From Streptomyces lincolnensis (GTDB taxonomy: Bacteria; Actinomycetota; Actinomycetes; Streptomycetales; Streptomycetaceae), in NCBI RefSeq assembly GCF_001685355.1, contig NZ_CP016438.1:2666001-2730000 (forward strand): DNA of 64,000 nt, given 5' to 3'. Each line of letters starts with the position of its first letter. The first letter of the stretch is position 1. The notes beneath the pieces were generated by a model. That model worked only from the letters and a program-made list of their open reading frames with translations. It was not told where the DNA came from and searched no databases. The translations under genes and the position numbers were made by a program. Shown here piece after piece: positions 1 to 11,963 of the stretch.

Positions 1-376
1 CGTGCTTGTAGGCGGCCTTGACCTTCGCGTTGACCAGTTCGTCGGTCTCGTTGTGGTACTGGCGGCGCTCGGAGTGGCCGATGGCCACGTAGGTGCACTT
101 CAGCTTGGCCAGCATCGGGCCGGAGATCTCGCCCGTGTAGGCACCGCCGTCGTGCGCCGAGATGTCCTGGGCGCCGTACTTGATCTTGAGCTTGTCGCCG
201 TCGACCAGGGTCTGCACGGAGCGCAGGTCGGTGAAGGGGGCCAGGACGGCGACCTCCACGGCGTCGTAGTCCTTGTCGGCCAGGGCGAAGGCGAGCTTCT
301 GGACGTGGGCGATGGCCTCGAGGTGGTTGAGGTTCATCTTCCAGTTGCCCGCCATCAGCGGCGTACGCACGGTCAT
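1..376 (-). CDS. tpiA: triosephosphate isomerase, N-terminal part (cut by window edge)
   Basis: Interconverts dihydroxyacetone phosphate and glyceraldehyde-3-phosphate in cytosolic glycolysis. The 125 codons present read [15 protein letters not shown] at the start, giving the active-site Asn11 and Lys13, and contain the catalytic-His motif AIGHSERR near residue 100. The catalytic Glu of the family lies beyond the window edge, so this is an incomplete copy and not a truncated gene. The ATG is 5 bases after the pgk stop and its ribosome site (GGAGG) lies inside the end of pgk, so it is translated with pgk in a gap-pgk-tpiA cluster. Confidence 0.97.
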   Translation of the reverse strand, partial: MTVRTPLMAGNWKMNLNHLEAIAHVQKLAFALADKDYDAVEVAVLAPFTDLRSVQTLVDGDKLKIKYGAQDISAHDGGAYTGEISGPMLAKLKCTYVAIGHSERRQYHNETDELVNAKVKAAYKH

Positions 377-381
377 GCGGT

Positions 382-1593
382 TCAGTCCTCCAGTGCGGCG
401 AGGCCGGGGAGCGTCTTGCCCTCTAGGTATTCGAGGGAGGCGCCGCCACCGGTCGAGATGTGGCCGAATGCGGTCTCGTCGAAGCCCAGGATCCTGACCG
501 CGGCGGCGGAGTCGCCACCGCCGACGACCGTGAAGGCCTGGGAGTCGAGGAGTGCCTGGGCGACCGCCTTGGTGCCCTCGGCGAATTCGGGGTGCTCGAA
601 GACGCCCATGGGGCCGTTCCAGAAGACGGTGGCGGCGTCGGTGATCTTCGAGGCGTACAGCTTGTTGGACTCCGGACCGATGTCCAGGCCCATCCGGTCG
701 GCCGGGATGGCGTCCGCGGCGACGGTGGTGGCACCGGCCGGAGCCTTGGTCTTCAGGTCCGGGAACCCGGGAGCGACCACGGCGTCGACGGGCAGCACCA
801 GCTCGACGCCGGTCTTCTCCGCGCGCTCGATGTACTCCAGGACGGCCGGGATCTGGTCCTCCTGGAGGAGGGACGCGCCGATCTCGTGGCCCTTGGCCTT
901 GAGGAAGGTGTACGCCATGCCGCCGCCGATGAGGATGCGGTCGGCCTTGCCGAGCAGCTGGTCGATGACGGCGAGCTTGTCGGAGACCTTGGCGCCGCCG
1001 AGGGCGACCACGTAGGGGCGCTGCACCTCGTCCGTGAGCTTCTTCAGGACACCGACCTCGGTGGCGATGAGGTAGCCGGCGTAGTGCGGCAGCCGGGCCG
1101 GAAGGTCGAAGACCGAGGCGTGCTTGCGGTGCACCGCGCCGAAGCCGTCGCCCACGTACACGTCGGCGAGGGCGGCGAGCAGGTCGGCGAAGGCGCCGCG
1201 CTCGGCGTCGTCCTTGGCGGTCTCGCCGGCGTTGAAGCGAAGGTTCTCGACGACCGCGACCTGGCCGTCGGTGAGGCCCGCGACGGTGGCGGTGGCGGAC
1301 TCGCCCACCGTGTCGGTCGCGAACGCCACGGAGGCGTCCAGGAGTTCACCGAGGCGCGCGGCGGCCGGGGCGAGGGAGAAGGCGGGGTCCGGGGCGCCCT
1401 TGGGGCGGCCCAGGTGGGAGGCGACGACCACGCGGGCGCCCGCCTCGGCAAGGGCCTTCACGGTCGGCAGCACGGCGCGGATACGGCCGTCGTCGGTGAT
1501 GGTGGTGCCGTCCAGCGGCACGTTGAGGTCGGCGCGGACGAAGACCCGCTTGCCCGCGACACCTTCGGCGAGCAGTTCGTCGATCGTCTTCAT
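382..1593 (-). CDS. pgk: phosphoglycerate kinase
   Basis: Transfers the phosphate of 1,3-bisphosphoglycerate to ADP. At 403 residues it has the usual family length. Substrate-binding [11 protein letters not shown] sits near the start (about residues 19-29), SHLGRPKG near 60, and the nucleotide-binding glycine-rich [11 protein letters not shown] near the C-terminus. It lies between gap and tpiA on the same strand, 134 bases after gap and 5 bases before tpiA. No unusual features. Confidence 0.98.
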   Translation of the reverse strand: MKTIDELLAEGVAGKRVFVRADLNVPLDGTTITDDGRIRAVLPTVKALAEAGARVVVASHLGRPKGAPDPAFSLAPAAARLGELLDASVAFATDTVGESATATVAGLTDGQVAVVENLRFNAGETAKDDAERGAFADLLAALADVYVGDGFGAVHRKHASVFDLPARLPHYAGYLIATEVGVLKKLTDEVQRPYVVALGGAKVSDKLAVIDQLLGKADRILIGGGMAYTFLKAKGHEIGASLLQEDQIPAVLEYIERAEKTGVELVLPVDAVVAPGFPDLKTKAPAGATTVAADAIPADRMGLDIGPESNKLYASKITDAATVFWNGPMGVFEHPEFAEGTKAVAQALLDSQAFTVVGGGDSAAAVRILGFDETAFGHISTGGGASLEYLEGKTLPGLAALED

Positions 1594-1727
1594 TGGAAGG
1601 GACTCCCGAGTGGACTGGTGGTGCTCGTGATCGTAGGAGGGCCGGTCTGTACGTGAGTCAGGGCCCGGTCGGCGCGTCGCTGCGCCGCCCGAGCCCTGCT
1701 CTCACATCGAGGTTCCTGCTGGGTCGA

Positions 1728-2810
<1,083 letters not shown>

Positions 2811-2860
2811 CTACCTCCCTGAGGCCGCCGGGGTGACATCGAGATGCCCCATACACGGCA

Positions 2861-2898
2861 GGGCGGTCCGTACCCGCCAGTAGGGGTACGGACCGCCC
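2861..2898 (-). terminator. strong hairpin terminator after the carboxypeptidase gene
   Basis: A 15-bp perfect inverted repeat (GGGCGGTCCGTACCC at 2861-2875 against 2884-2898) with an 8-base loop begins 11 bases past the carboxypeptidase stop codon. It has no U-tract, as is common in Streptomyces. It separates that gene from the gap promoter. Confidence 0.85.
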
Positions 2899-2908
2899 GC
2901 CTGAGCCC

Positions 2909-5860
2909 TCACTCTTCGAGCGCCGCCAGCGCCTTCTTCAGCAGAGCTGTCCGGTCGGCCGCCGCGGCGACGTGCTCCAGGCCGAAGCCCAGCAGCACGG
3001 TGTCGTCCGTGGTGACCGCGCCGTACGTCTGGAACAGCGCCCCGGTGCGCGCCCAGTCCTTGAGGACGGCCGGGCTGCCCGGGGGCGGTCCGGCCACGCT
3101 CCACGCGCCGAGCGAGGTCTCGAAGCCCTCGGTCTGGGTGGCGGTGCCGCCCACGACCAGGGAGGCGTCGTCGGCGAGGACGCCGTGACCGCCGGTGCCG
3201 GGGTCGCTGACGTAGCTGATCGAGATCTCGACGGACTTGCCGGCGTAGGCGCTCAGGTCGAATTCGACCTGCTCCCAGCCGCTGGAGGCGCCGGTGAGGG
3301 CGTTCCAGGCGCCGGTGGTGCCGGTCGCGGCGCAGCCGCCGGCGCCCACGGTCAGGTAGTGCCTGAGCTGCGGGTGCTCGCCCACGTAGTACCCGGCCGA
3401 GCACTCCGCGGGTACGGCGGTGCCGGTGGCGCCGCCCTTCTCCGGGAGCGTGGTCCAGTCGTCGGCCCCGGTGGTGTGCGCCTCGACGATCACGTTGTCG
3501 TAGCCGGGTTCGGTGTCCCACAGCAGTCGGCTGCGCAGGGTGGGCGCGTCGGCCGCGCTCACTCCGGTGAGGTCGACGGTGCGGGTGAGCCGCTTGTAGG
3601 CGTCGTCGGTGTGCACGGCGGCCGCCATGAAGGAGCCCGCGTACGGCCCGTACGGGTTGACGGTCCCGGCGAACCGGCCCGCGCCCGCGCTGGCGAACTG
3701 CGGGAACTTCTCGACGGGCAGTTCGTCGGACGTCACGCCGTAGGTCCCGGCCCGGTCCAGCGGGTTGCCGGCCGCGGGGCCGAGCGCGCCGGTGAAGCCG
3801 GCCAGTCCGCCGGAGCCGGTGAAGCCGGTGGCCCCGGGGGTCGACGTACGCGAGTAGGCGCCCAGGTAGTACTGGCTGAAGTCGTTCGTCGGGGTGCCGT
3901 CGGCGAGGGCGACGCTGCCGCCGGCCAGTTCACCCGCCTCCAGGAGTTTGCCGCCCTCGTTGAGGAAGGCGCGGATCTGGAGCTGGGTGGCGATGCCCGG
4001 GGTGTTCGCCCCGGTGTAGTGGACGACCGTGTCGAAGTGGCTCAGCACGCCGAGCGCGTCGGGCGCGCCCTGGGTGGCGACGTCCCAGACGAGCGCCCTG
4101 CGGCCGTTGGCCTTCAGCGCGTCGACGTAGGTCTTCGCCTGTGTGGCGGCCGCGCCCTCCTCGGCCACGACGAGGACGTCCGCGCGGGGCCGTTCGGCCA
4201 CCGTGTAGGTGAAGCGCTCGCTGGAGACCGGCTTTCCGCTCTTCGTCTCGCCGGTGAACCACACCTCGACCTTGTCGCCGGGGTCGCCGTCGGCGACCTT
4301 GGCCCGGTACTCGTCGAAGTAGAGGTTGTCCTCACCGCCGTAGGTCTCGCCGCCCTTCCACGGCCTGAGCGCCATGTCCTCCGTGCGGCCGCCGTTGACG
4401 CGGTACCTGAGCTCCTTGTCGCGCACGGACCTGCGTGCGACGACGGAGACCTCCTGGTCGGCGCCGCGCGAGTAGGAGGTGGTGAACGGGGCCGGGGTGA
4501 AGTCGGCGGCGCTCAGGCCGACCGCGGACTTCGGCTGGTCGGGCTTGGCGGCCGACTCGGCCAGTGAGAGCGCGAAGGGGACGTTCTTGGCGAACTCCTG
4601 CTGGATCAGCTTCTCGTCGTCCGGGAAGGTGAAGATGGACTGGCAGTCCTCGGGCTTCCAGGCGTCGTTCGGGTCGACGTTCGAGGCGGTCTCGCAGGTC
4701 GACATCTCCGGGGTGAACATCGCCATGCCGTTGACGTTGGCCGCGTGGCCGTCGGCCTCGCCGTTGGTGGTGTACAGCTCGGAGGAGACCTGCGGGTGGT
4801 AGCCGGGGATCGCGGGGTTCTCCGGCGTTCCGGCGAGGGCCTCGTAGAGCACGTCGTCCGGGGTCTCTGTGGCGACCTGCCAGCCGACCCCGTAGAGGAT
4901 GAGTTCGGCGGCGGAGTGGTAGTTGATGCCGTAGGTGAAGCCGATGCGCTTCTCGAAGGCGTCCAGGGCCTGCGTCTCGGGCTCGGAGCCGGGCGCGGTG
5001 CCGCGGTAGGTCTGGCTGGTGGGGTTGGGGGACGAACCCTCGTCGTCGTAGCCCCACTTGTAGGAGAAGTTGCGGTTGAGGTCGACGCCGTCGCCGGTGC
5101 CGATGACGCCGTCGCCGTTGTTGTCGCGCAGGTTCTTGCGCCACAGACGGTTGTCGGGGTCCTGGAAGGTGTAGTCGTAGCCGTCGGGGTTGGCCGAGAG
5201 CACGAACCACAGCTCGGTCGTGTCGACGAGCTTCTTGATCTTCTTGTCCGTCTTGTAGTTGTCCAGGTAGTGGTGCATCAGCCGGCGGTTCATCTCCGGC
5301 GTGATCCACTCGCGCGCGTGCTGGTTGGACAGGTACAGCACGGAGGGCTTGGCGCCGTCCTTGGTCTTCTTGGCGCCCTTGGTCATCTTCACGGCCAGGA
5401 TGTCCTGGCCGCCCACCGTCCTGCCGATGGAGACGACCTTGGTGAGGTCGGGGTTCTCCTGCCCCGTCCTGAGGATCTCCTCCTTCAGCCCGCCCTTTCC
5501 GCCGTACGGGCGGAAGACGCCCTCGGCGGCGGCCTCGACACGGTTCTCCGCCTTGGCGGAGAGCTTGTGCTCAAAGAGGTCGACCCCCTGGTCCTCCAGC
5601 TTCTCGGCCTGCCGGTCGGTGAGGTAGACCTCGACCGTGGCCTCGCCCTTCTCGGGTACCTGTTCCCCGAGTTCGTGGGCGTCCTGGCCGGCCGCCAGCA
5701 GCAGGGGTACCTGCTTCTGCGTGACGTCGGCCCTGAAGACCTTGACCTCGTTCGGATCGGTGGAGGCGGGGCCTTCCGCGGCCTGGGCGAGGGGCGCGAC
5801 GCCCGCTCCGCCGAGCAGGAGTGCGCCGACAGCGAGGATCGGTCTCGCTCTTCGTCTCAT
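2909..5860 (-). CDS. secreted zinc carboxypeptidase, M14 family, large multidomain
   Basis: A predicted extracellular metallocarboxypeptidase of 983 residues. The start chosen is the ATG followed by RRRARP, with AGGGGG 7 bases upstream; an ATG 17 codons earlier lacks a ribosome site and would spoil the signal peptide. The signal peptide is MRRRARPILAVGALLLGG... ending near PLAQAAEG. The M14 catalytic domain (about 100-430) has zinc ligands in SNQHAREW and in INYHSAAE, and the catalytic Glu in FTPEMST. A long C-terminal part (about 450-983) holds beta-rich domains similar in style to those of secreted peptidases, including a GFETSLGAW segment. Substrate is unknown; nutrient scavenging is likely. 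Confidence 0.93.
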   Translation of the reverse strand: MRRRARPILAVGALLLGGAGVAPLAQAAEGPASTDPNEVKVFRADVTQKQVPLLLAAGQDAHELGEQVPEKGEATVEVYLTDRQAEKLEDQGVDLFEHKLSAKAENRVEAAAEGVFRPYGGKGGLKEEILRTGQENPDLTKVVSIGRTVGGQDILAVKMTKGAKKTKDGAKPSVLYLSNQHAREWITPEMNRRLMHHYLDNYKTDKKIKKLVDTTELWFVLSANPDGYDYTFQDPDNRLWRKNLRDNNGDGVIGTGDGVDLNRNFSYKWGYDDEGSSPNPTSQTYRGTAPGSEPETQALDAFEKRIGFTYGINYHSAAELILYGVGWQVATETPDDVLYEALAGTPENPAIPGYHPQVSSELYTTNGEADGHAANVNGMAMFTPEMSTCETASNVDPNDAWKPEDCQSIFTFPDDEKLIQQEFAKNVPFALSLAESAAKPDQPKSAVGLSAADFTPAPFTTSYSRGADQEVSVVARRSVRDKELRYRVNGGRTEDMALRPWKGGETYGGEDNLYFDEYRAKVADGDPGDKVEVWFTGETKSGKPVSSERFTYTVAERPRADVLVVAEEGAAATQAKTYVDALKANGRRALVWDVATQGAPDALGVLSHFDTVVHYTGANTPGIATQLQIRAFLNEGGKLLEAGELAGGSVALADGTPTNDFSQYYLGAYSRTSTPGATGFTGSGGLAGFTGALGPAAGNPLDRAGTYGVTSDELPVEKFPQFASAGAGRFAGTVNPYGPYAGSFMAAAVHTDDAYKRLTRTVDLTGVSAADAPTLRSRLLWDTEPGYDNVIVEAHTTGADDWTTLPEKGGATGTAVPAECSAGYYVGEHPQLRHYLTVGAGGCAATGTTGAWNALTGASSGWEQVEFDLSAYAGKSVEISISYVSDPGTGGHGVLADDASLVVGGTATQTEGFETSLGAWSVAGPPPGSPAVLKDWARTGALFQTYGAVTTDDTVLLGFGLEHVAAAADRTALLKKALAALEE

Positions 5861-5954
5861 GAAACCCCCTGGCATGGGTTCGCCACAGTGGCGAACAGAT
5901 GCCAGGCTCATGACAGATCATGATCGAGTCAAGGGTGCCTCAACGACACGCGAA

Positions 5955-5993
5955 CGCCGGTGCCGATCACCCAAGTGGGTCTCGGCACCGGCG
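5955..5993 (-). terminator. hairpin terminator after whiA
   Basis: A 12-bp perfect stem (CGCCGGTGCCGA at 5955-5966 against 5982-5993) whose loop contains a further 4-bp stem (ACCC/GGGT). It begins 17 bases past the whiA stop and ends the uvrC-rapZ-yvcK-whiA transcript before the carboxypeptidase promoter region. Confidence 0.85.
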
Positions 5994-6009
5994 TGTTGGT
6001 TCGTGCGGG

Positions 6010-6999
6010 TCAGCCCACGAGGTTGTCGGCCAGCTCCTCGCTGATGTTGGCCTCTGTGCCCGGGATGCCCAGGTCGGAGGCGCGCTTGTCGGCCATGGCC
6101 AGCAGTCGGCGGATCCGGCCGGCCACCGCGTCCTTGGTCAGCGGCGGGTCGGCGAGCGCGCCCAGCTCCTCCAGGGAGGCCTGCTTGTGGTCCATGCGCA
6201 GCCGGCCGGCGGCGGCGAGGTGCTCGGGGACGTCGTCGCCCAGGATCTCCAGGGCCCGCTGGACCCGGGCACCGGCGGCGACGGCCGCGCGCGCCGAGCG
6301 GCGCAGGTTGGCGTCGTCGAAGTTGGCGAGACGGTTCGCCGTGGCCCGGACCTCGCGGCGCATCCGCCGTTCCTCCCAGGCCAGCACGGACTCGTGGGCG
6401 CCGAGCCGGGTCAACAGGGCGCCGATCGCGTCACCGTCCCGGACGACCACGCGGTCCACGCCCCGCACCTCGCGGGCCTTGGCGGCGATGGAGAGCCGGC
6501 GGGCGGCACCGACCAGGGCCAGCGCGGCCTCCGGGCCCGGGCAGGTCACCTCCAGGGAGGAGGAACGGCCGGGCTCGGTGAGCGAGCCGTGCGCCAGGAA
6601 GGCGCCGCGCCAGGCGGCCTCGGCGTCACAGGTGGCCCCGGAGACGACCTGCGGGGGCAGACCCCGGATCGGACGGCCCCGCCCGTCGACCAGACCGGTC
6701 TGGCGGGCCAGCTGATCACCGCCGGCCACGACCCGGACCACGTAACGCGAGCCGCGGCGCAGTCCGCCCGGTGCCATCACGATCAGTTCGGAGCTGTGGC
6801 CGAAGATCTCCAGGATGTCCCGCTTGAGGCGGCGGGCCGCCATCGCGGTGTCCAGCTCCGCTTCGATCACGATGCGCCCGCTCACCAGGTGGAGGCCGCC
6901 GGCGAACCGCAGAATGGCGGAGACCTCCGCCTTCCTGCAGCAGGTCCGGGTGACGGGGAGCCGGGAGATCTCATCCTTCACCGCTGCCGTCATCGCCAT
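6010..6999 (-). CDS. whiA: sporulation regulator WhiA
   Basis: DNA-binding regulator needed for aerial hyphae to stop growing and septate, acting with WhiB. The 329-residue protein has an N-terminal homing-endonuclease-like (LAGLIDADG-fold) domain containing [13 protein letters not shown], and a C-terminal helix-turn-helix region with [14 protein letters not shown]. Two starts are possible: ATG at 6999 (MAMTAAV, the usual annotation) and ATG at 6993 (MTAAV), which forms an ATGA overlap with the yvcK stop like the other junctions of this operon. Last gene of the operon. Confidence 0.97.
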   Translation of the reverse strand: MAMTAAVKDEISRLPVTRTCCRKAEVSAILRFAGGLHLVSGRIVIEAELDTAMAARRLKRDILEIFGHSSELIVMAPGGLRRGSRYVVRVVAGGDQLARQTGLVDGRGRPIRGLPPQVVSGATCDAEAAWRGAFLAHGSLTEPGRSSSLEVTCPGPEAALALVGAARRLSIAAKAREVRGVDRVVVRDGDAIGALLTRLGAHESVLAWEERRMRREVRATANRLANFDDANLRRSARAAVAAGARVQRALEILGDDVPEHLAAAGRLRMDHKQASLEELGALADPPLTKDAVAGRIRRLLAMADKRASDLGIPGTEANISEELADNLVG

Positions 7000-8057
7000 G
7001 GGCCGATCCTTCCATGCATCCGAAAAATACGGTCGTACGCGGCGGCCAGCAGCTCCGGGTCATGCCGGGGAGATCCGTCCCTCCGGGCGACCGGGGCCAG
7101 CTCGACCGCGGCACCGAACCGCTTGGCGGCCTCGGTGAGCACATCGCGGTCGGGCACGGCGGCCTCGTCGGCCAGCACCACGTCCAGGGCGAGTTTAGGG
7201 GCGTGTCGTCCCAAAACCTCCAAATGACGCTGCGGGGAGAAGCCCTCGGTTTCTCCGGGCTGCGGCGCGAGGTTCAGGGAGAGTACCCGGCGCGCCTTCG
7301 TCTGCGTGAGGGCGTCCAGGAGTTCGGGCACGAGCAGATGCGGGATGACGGAGGAGAACCAGGACCCGGGGCCGAGGACCACCCAGTCCGCGTCCAGGAC
7401 GGCCGCCACCGCCTCCGGCACCGCGGGCGGGTCGTGCGGCACGAGGTGCACCGACTGCACCTCGCCGGGGGTGAGGGCCACGGTCGCCTGCCCCCGCACG
7501 GTGTCGACGTCCTCGGGCCGCTCGGGGTCGTGGCCCCTGACCAGGGCCTGGAGCTCCAGGGGTACGGCGGACATGGGCAGCACCCGACCATGCGCGCCCA
7601 GCAGCTTGCCGACCAGGTCGAGGGCCTGGACGTGGTCGCCGAGCTGCTCCCACAGCGCGACGATCAACAGGTTGCCGACCGCGTGTTCGTGCAGGTCGCC
7701 CTTGGACTCGAAGCGGTGCTGGATCACGCGGGCCCAGGTCTGGCCCCAGTCGTCGTCCCCGCACAGCGCGGCCAGCGCCTTGCGCAGGTCACCGGGCGGC
7801 AGTACGCCCAGTTCGTCCCGGAGCCGGCCGCTGGAGCCGCCGTCGTCGGCCACGGTGACGACGGCTGTGAGGTCGCCGGTGATCCGGCGCAGGGCGGCGA
7901 GCGAGGCGGACAGGCCCATGCCGCCGCCGAGGGCGACCACCTTGGGCTGGGCACCCCGGCGGCGCGGCCTGGCGCCGCGGGCCTCGACCGGCCTGCTCGC
8001 GCGTCCCTCGGGCAGCGTCCGGCGCAGCCTGCTCAGCCGCGGAGAGCGACCGGTCAT
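6990..8057 (-). CDS. yvcK: YvcK/CofD-like gluconeogenesis and morphology factor
   Basis: Member of the UDP-sugar-binding YvcK family that in other bacteria affects cell-wall metabolism and growth on gluconeogenic carbon. 355 residues; a basic, probably disordered N-terminus (about 1-38) is followed by the glycine-rich motif [11 protein letters not shown], then [12 protein letters not shown] and [13 protein letters not shown], all typical of the family. The ATG at 8057 overlaps the rapZ stop (ATGA), and the end overlaps the start of whiA, so expression is translationally coupled. Confidence 0.95.
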   Translation of the reverse strand: MTGRSPRLSRLRRTLPEGRASRPVEARGARPRRRGAQPKVVALGGGMGLSASLAALRRITGDLTAVVTVADDGGSSGRLRDELGVLPPGDLRKALAALCGDDDWGQTWARVIQHRFESKGDLHEHAVGNLLIVALWEQLGDHVQALDLVGKLLGAHGRVLPMSAVPLELQALVRGHDPERPEDVDTVRGQATVALTPGEVQSVHLVPHDPPAVPEAVAAVLDADWVVLGPGSWFSSVIPHLLVPELLDALTQTKARRVLSLNLAPQPGETEGFSPQRHLEVLGRHAPKLALDVVLADEAAVPDRDVLTEAAKRFGAAVELAPVARRDGSPRHDPELLAAAYDRIFRMHGRIGPWR

Positions 8058-9058
8058 TCGCGTCCCATGTCCCGGTGCACGACCACCGTCTCCACGCCCT
8101 GGGAGACGAGGCGGGCGGCGAGCTTCTCCGATGTGGCGACGGAGCGGTGCTTGCCGCCGGTGCAGCCGACCGCGATGGTCACGTACCGCTTGCCCTCGCG
8201 GCGGTATCCGGCCGCGATGAGCTGGAGCAGCTCGGAGTAGCGGTCGATGAACTCCTTGGCGCCGGGCTGGTTGAAGATGTACGCCGACACCTCCTCGTTG
8301 AGGCCGGTGAAGGGGCGCAGCTCCGGGACCCAGTGCGGGTTGGGCAGGAAGCGCATGTCCACGACCAGGTCGGCGTCGACCGGGAGGCCGTACTTGAAGC
8401 CGAAGGACATGACGGTGGCCCGCAGCTCGGGCTCCTCCTCGCCGGCGAACTGGGCGTCCATCTTGGCGCGCAGCTCGTGCACGTTCAGGCTGGAGGTGTC
8501 GATCACCAGGTCGGCGTCGCCGCGCAGCTCGCGCAGCAGCTCGCGCTCGGCGGCGATGCCGTCGACGATGCGGCCGTCGCCCTGGAGGGGGTGCGGGCGG
8601 CGCACCGACTCGAAGCGGCGCACCAGGGCGTCGTCGGAGGACTCCAGGAAGACGATCCGCCGGGTGACGTGCCGGCTGTCGAGGTCGGCGAGGGACTCCC
8701 GGAGGTTGTCGAAGAAGCGGCGGCCGCGGACGTCGACGACGACCGCGATCCGCGCCACGTTGCCCTGGGAGCGGGCGCCGAGCTCCACCATGGTGGGGAT
8801 CAGTGCCGGTGGGAGGTTGTCGACGACGAACCAGCCGAGGTCCTCCAGACACTTGGCGGCCGTGGAGCGACCGGCTCCGGACATGCCGGAGATGATCACC
8901 AGCTCGGGGATCGCCGTCTCCGGGACCCCGGGTGTTTCGTTGCCCGTACTCACCTGTGCTCCGTCTTCGTGGCGTGCGTCCTGCTCAGCGGGATCGTCGC
9001 CGGTTTCCTTGTGCGTCTGATCTCGCTGTGCTGTGGGCTGCTCGTCGTGCTCGTTCAT
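8054..9058 (-). CDS. rapZ: RNase adapter protein RapZ (YvcJ-type P-loop ATPase)
   Basis: P-loop nucleotide-binding protein that in enterobacteria directs RNase E to GlmZ RNA; the role in Streptomyces is not shown by sequence. 334 residues: an acidic, low-complexity N-terminal extension (about 1-50), Walker [12 protein letters not shown], then VDVRGRRFF, and the C-terminal [11 protein letters not shown] motif. ATGA overlaps join it to uvrC upstream and yvcK downstream. The order uvrC-rapZ-yvcK-whiA is conserved in actinobacteria. Confidence 0.96.
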   Translation of the reverse strand: MNEHDEQPTAQRDQTHKETGDDPAEQDARHEDGAQVSTGNETPGVPETAIPELVIISGMSGAGRSTAAKCLEDLGWFVVDNLPPALIPTMVELGARSQGNVARIAVVVDVRGRRFFDNLRESLADLDSRHVTRRIVFLESSDDALVRRFESVRRPHPLQGDGRIVDGIAAERELLRELRGDADLVIDTSSLNVHELRAKMDAQFAGEEEPELRATVMSFGFKYGLPVDADLVVDMRFLPNPHWVPELRPFTGLNEEVSAYIFNQPGAKEFIDRYSELLQLIAAGYRREGKRYVTIAVGCTGGKHRSVATSEKLAARLVSQGVETVVVHRDMGRE

Positions 9059-11160
9059 CTCTCCTGCCCCCGTCGTTCGTCCGGGGCGCCCGCGGACACG
9101 GGCTCCCCAGGGGCATCCTCCGTCGTCTCGGGTGCCCCGTTCTCATCGTCTTCCATGATCTCGCCTGTCGCCGTGTTGACGGCGGGCGCGGGCGTGGCCG
9201 TCCGGGCGAGGGCCACGGCGATGGTCTCGGCCGTCTTGCGGCCTATCCCCGGGACCTCGCAGATCTGTTCGATCGTCGCGGACCGCAGCTTCTTCACCGA
9301 ACCGAAATGCTTGATCAGCGCCTGCTTGCGGGTCTCACCGAGGCCCGCCACGTCGTCCAGAGGGCTCGACCGGAAGCGCTTGGCGCGCTTGACGCGCTGG
9401 TAGGTGATCGCGAAGCGGTGGGCCTCGTCACGGACCCGCTGGAGCAGGTAGAGGCCCTCGCTGGTGCGGGGCAGGACCACCGGGTCGTCGTCGCCGGGCA
9501 GCCAGACCTCCTCCAGGCGCTTGGCCAGACCGCACACGGCGATGTCGTCGATGCCCAGCTCGTCCAGCGCCCTCTTGGCCGCGGCGACCTGGGGCTGTCC
9601 GCCGTCGACCACGACCAGCTGGGGCGGGTAGGCGAAGCGCCTGGGGCGGCCGTCGTCGTCCTTCAGTCCACCGGTGAGGCCGTTCGCGGTGCCGTCGGGG
9701 AGGCTGTCGCCGTTGCCGTCGGTCTCGGGACTGTCGCCGTCGGCCCACTCCCCCGTGCGCTCCTTCTCGGCGAGGTAGCGCCGGAAGCGGCGGGTGATCA
9801 CCTCGTGCATGGAGCGGACGTCGTCCTGGCCCTCGAAGCCCTTGATCTGGAAGCGGCGGTACTCGCTCTTGCGCTGGAGTCCGTCCTCGAAGACGACCAT
9901 GGAGGCCACCACGTCGTCGCCCTGGAGGTGCGAGATGTCGTAGCACTCGATCCGGAGCGGGGCGCTGTCCAGGTCGAGGGCGTCGGCGATCTCCTCCAGC
10001 GCGCGCGAGCGCGTGGTCAGGTCGGAGGCGCGTTTGGTCTTGTGCAGCACGAGCGACTGCTGGGCGTTGCGCTCCACGGTCTCCATGAGGGCCTTCTTGT
10101 CGCCGCGCTGCGGGATGCGCAGCGAGACGTTCGAGCCGCGGCGGCCGGTGAGCCACTCCTGGACGGGCTCCACGGGGTCGGGCAGGGCCGGGACGAGCAC
10201 CTCCTTGGGGACCGAGTCGCCGGTCTCCTCGCCGTAGAGCTGCTGGAGGGCGTGCTCCACCAGGGCGCCGGTGGTGATCTCCTCGACCTTGTCGGTGACC
10301 CAGCCGCGCTGGCCGCGTACGCGTCCGCCGCGGACGTGGAAGATCTGCACGGCCGCCTCCAGCTCGTCCTCGGCGACGGCGATGAGGTCGGCGTCGGTCG
10401 CGTCGGCGAGCACGACAGCGCTCTTCTCCATGGCCTTCTTCAGGGCCCCGATGTCGTCGCGCAGGCGGGCGGCCCGCTCGTACTCCATCTCCTCGGCCGC
10501 CTCCGTCATCTGCTTCTCCAGGCGGCGCAGATACGTGCCCGTGCGGCCGGCCATGAAGTCGCTGAACTCCTCGGCGAGTTCACGGTGCTCCTCGGCGGAG
10601 ACACGGTCGACGCAGGGAGCGGAGCACTTGCCGATGTAGCCGAGCAGGCAGGGGCGGCCGGTGCGGGCGGCGTTCTTGAAGACGCCGGCCGAGCAGGTGC
10701 GGACGGGGAAGACGCGCAGCAGGAGGTCGACGGTGTCGCGGATCGCCCACGCGTGCCCGTACGGCCCGAAGTAGCGGACGCCCTTCTTCTTGTGACCGCG
10801 CATCACCTGGACGCGCGGGTACTCCTCGTTCATCGTCACCGCGAGGTAGGGGTAGCTCTTGTCGTCGCGGTACTTGACGTTGAACCGGGGGTCGTACTCC
10901 TTGATCCAGGAGTACTCCAGCTGGAGGGCCTCGACCTCGGTGGAGACCACCGTCCACTCCACGGACGCGGCCGTGGTGACCATGGAGCGGGTGCGCGGGT
11001 GCAGGCCCGCCAGGTCCTGGAAGTAGTTCGCCAGGCGCTGGCGCAGGCTCTTCGCCTTCCCGACGTAGATCACCCGGCGGTGCTCGTCACGGAACCTGTA
11101 CACCCCGGGAGAGTCCGGGATCTGTCCCGGCTTGGGGCGGTAGCTGGAGGGGTCGGCCAT
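9055..11160 (-). CDS. uvrC: excinuclease ABC subunit C
   Basis: Makes the two incisions in nucleotide excision repair with UvrAB. 701 residues: N-terminal GIY-YIG nuclease domain (SPGVYRF...VIYVGKA), cysteine cluster around KCSAPC, UVR motif near 205-240, C-terminal endonuclease domain with VVVDGGQPQ, and a tandem helix-hairpin-helix near 600-660 ([18 protein letters not shown]). A Gly/Asp-rich insert of about 40 residues (around 475-515) precedes the nuclease core. The ATG is 7 bases after a TAGGGT -10 box, so the mRNA is probably leaderless and the start is well fixed. First gene of the operon. Confidence 0.97.
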   Translation of the reverse strand: MADPSSYRPKPGQIPDSPGVYRFRDEHRRVIYVGKAKSLRQRLANYFQDLAGLHPRTRSMVTTAASVEWTVVSTEVEALQLEYSWIKEYDPRFNVKYRDDKSYPYLAVTMNEEYPRVQVMRGHKKKGVRYFGPYGHAWAIRDTVDLLLRVFPVRTCSAGVFKNAARTGRPCLLGYIGKCSAPCVDRVSAEEHRELAEEFSDFMAGRTGTYLRRLEKQMTEAAEEMEYERAARLRDDIGALKKAMEKSAVVLADATDADLIAVAEDELEAAVQIFHVRGGRVRGQRGWVTDKVEEITTGALVEHALQQLYGEETGDSVPKEVLVPALPDPVEPVQEWLTGRRGSNVSLRIPQRGDKKALMETVERNAQQSLVLHKTKRASDLTTRSRALEEIADALDLDSAPLRIECYDISHLQGDDVVASMVVFEDGLQRKSEYRRFQIKGFEGQDDVRSMHEVITRRFRRYLAEKERTGEWADGDSPETDGNGDSLPDGTANGLTGGLKDDDGRPRRFAYPPQLVVVDGGQPQVAAAKRALDELGIDDIAVCGLAKRLEEVWLPGDDDPVVLPRTSEGLYLLQRVRDEAHRFAITYQRVKRAKRFRSSPLDDVAGLGETRKQALIKHFGSVKKLRSATIEQICEVPGIGRKTAETIAVALARTATPAPAVNTATGEIMEDDENGAPETTEDAPGEPVSAGAPDERRGQER

Positions 11161-11167
11161 GTCTCAC

Positions 11168-11190
11168 ACCCTACTGGCGAGGGCTGACAG
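11168..11190 (-). promoter_or_regulatory. DNA-damage (RecA-independent, PafBC-type) promoter of uvrC
   Basis: On the minus strand CTGTCAGCC, 8 bases, TAGGGT, then 7 bases to the uvrC ATG. The known actinobacterial consensus is TTGTCRGTG-N8-TANNNT. Spacing and -10 fit exactly; the upstream box has three differences, so this is the weakest of the matches in the window. It implies a leaderless transcript. Confidence 0.65.
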
Positions 11191-11235
11191 CGCGGCGAGC
11201 CTGTGGACAACCGTCCCAGGGTCCGCCGGGAGTCG

Positions 11236-11907
11236 TTACCGGGACTCCAGGAACGTGAGAACGGCCAGCACCCTGCGGTGCGCGTCGGTGTCCTCCTGGA
11301 GGCCCAGCTTGCCCAGGATGCTGCGGACGTGCTTCTCGACGGTCCCCTCGGTGACCCACAGCCGGCGGCCGATGCCCGCGTTCGAGCGGCCCTCCGCCAT
11401 GAGGGCCAGGACCTCGCGCTCGCGGGCGCTGAGGTGGGACAGCGGATCGTCGCGCCGCTGGGCCGAGAACAGCTCCTGCACCAGCGAGGGGTCGACGACC
11501 GAGCCGCCCTTGCGGATCCGGTCCAGGGCGTCGATGAACTCGTCGACGACGGTGACCCGGCTCTTGAGGAGGTAGCCGACCCCGCGGCCGCCGGCCAGCA
11601 GCTCCAGCGCGTCCTCGACCTCGACGTACGCCGACAGCACGAGGATGCCGGTGTCCGGGTGGCGCTCACGGATCGTGCGGGCCGCCTTCAGTCCCTCGGT
11701 GGAGTGGTCCGGAGGCATCCTGATGTCGACGATCGCGAGGTCCGGGCGCTGTCCGGCGACCAGTTCGAGGAGCCCGGCCGCGTCCCCCGCCTGGCCCGCC
11801 ACCTCGTATCCGATGCGCCCGCAGAGACTGGCCAGGCCCTCCCTGAGCAGGACGTCGTCGTCGGCGAGGACCACCCGCCCCCGTACGGACCGCTGCGCTG
11901 CCTCCAT
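11236..11907 (-). CDS. LuxR/NarL-type response regulator
   Basis: Two-component transcription factor of 223 residues. The receiver has acidic ADDD (15-18), the phosphoacceptor D61 in AIVDIRMPP and the conserved Lys in YLLKSRV; the C-terminal LuxR HTH (about 155-220) contains LSAREREVLALMAEG. The ATG at 11907 has an AGGGGG site upstream; the longer frame 5' of it lacks one. The histidine kinase 0.5 kb upstream on the same strand is its probable partner. A CGGCTAGCCGGAA palindrome lies about 60 bases upstream. Confidence 0.93.
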   Translation of the reverse strand: MEAAQRSVRGRVVLADDDVLLREGLASLCGRIGYEVAGQAGDAAGLLELVAGQRPDLAIVDIRMPPDHSTEGLKAARTIRERHPDTGILVLSAYVEVEDALELLAGGRGVGYLLKSRVTVVDEFIDALDRIRKGGSVVDPSLVQELFSAQRRDDPLSHLSAREREVLALMAEGRSNAGIGRRLWVTEGTVEKHVRSILGKLGLQEDTDAHRRVLAVLTFLESR

Positions 11908-11963
11908 GATCGAGCCCCCTCCCCTGCGGTACGCCCCAACAGCCTGCCGGAGGAGCGGGGGTA

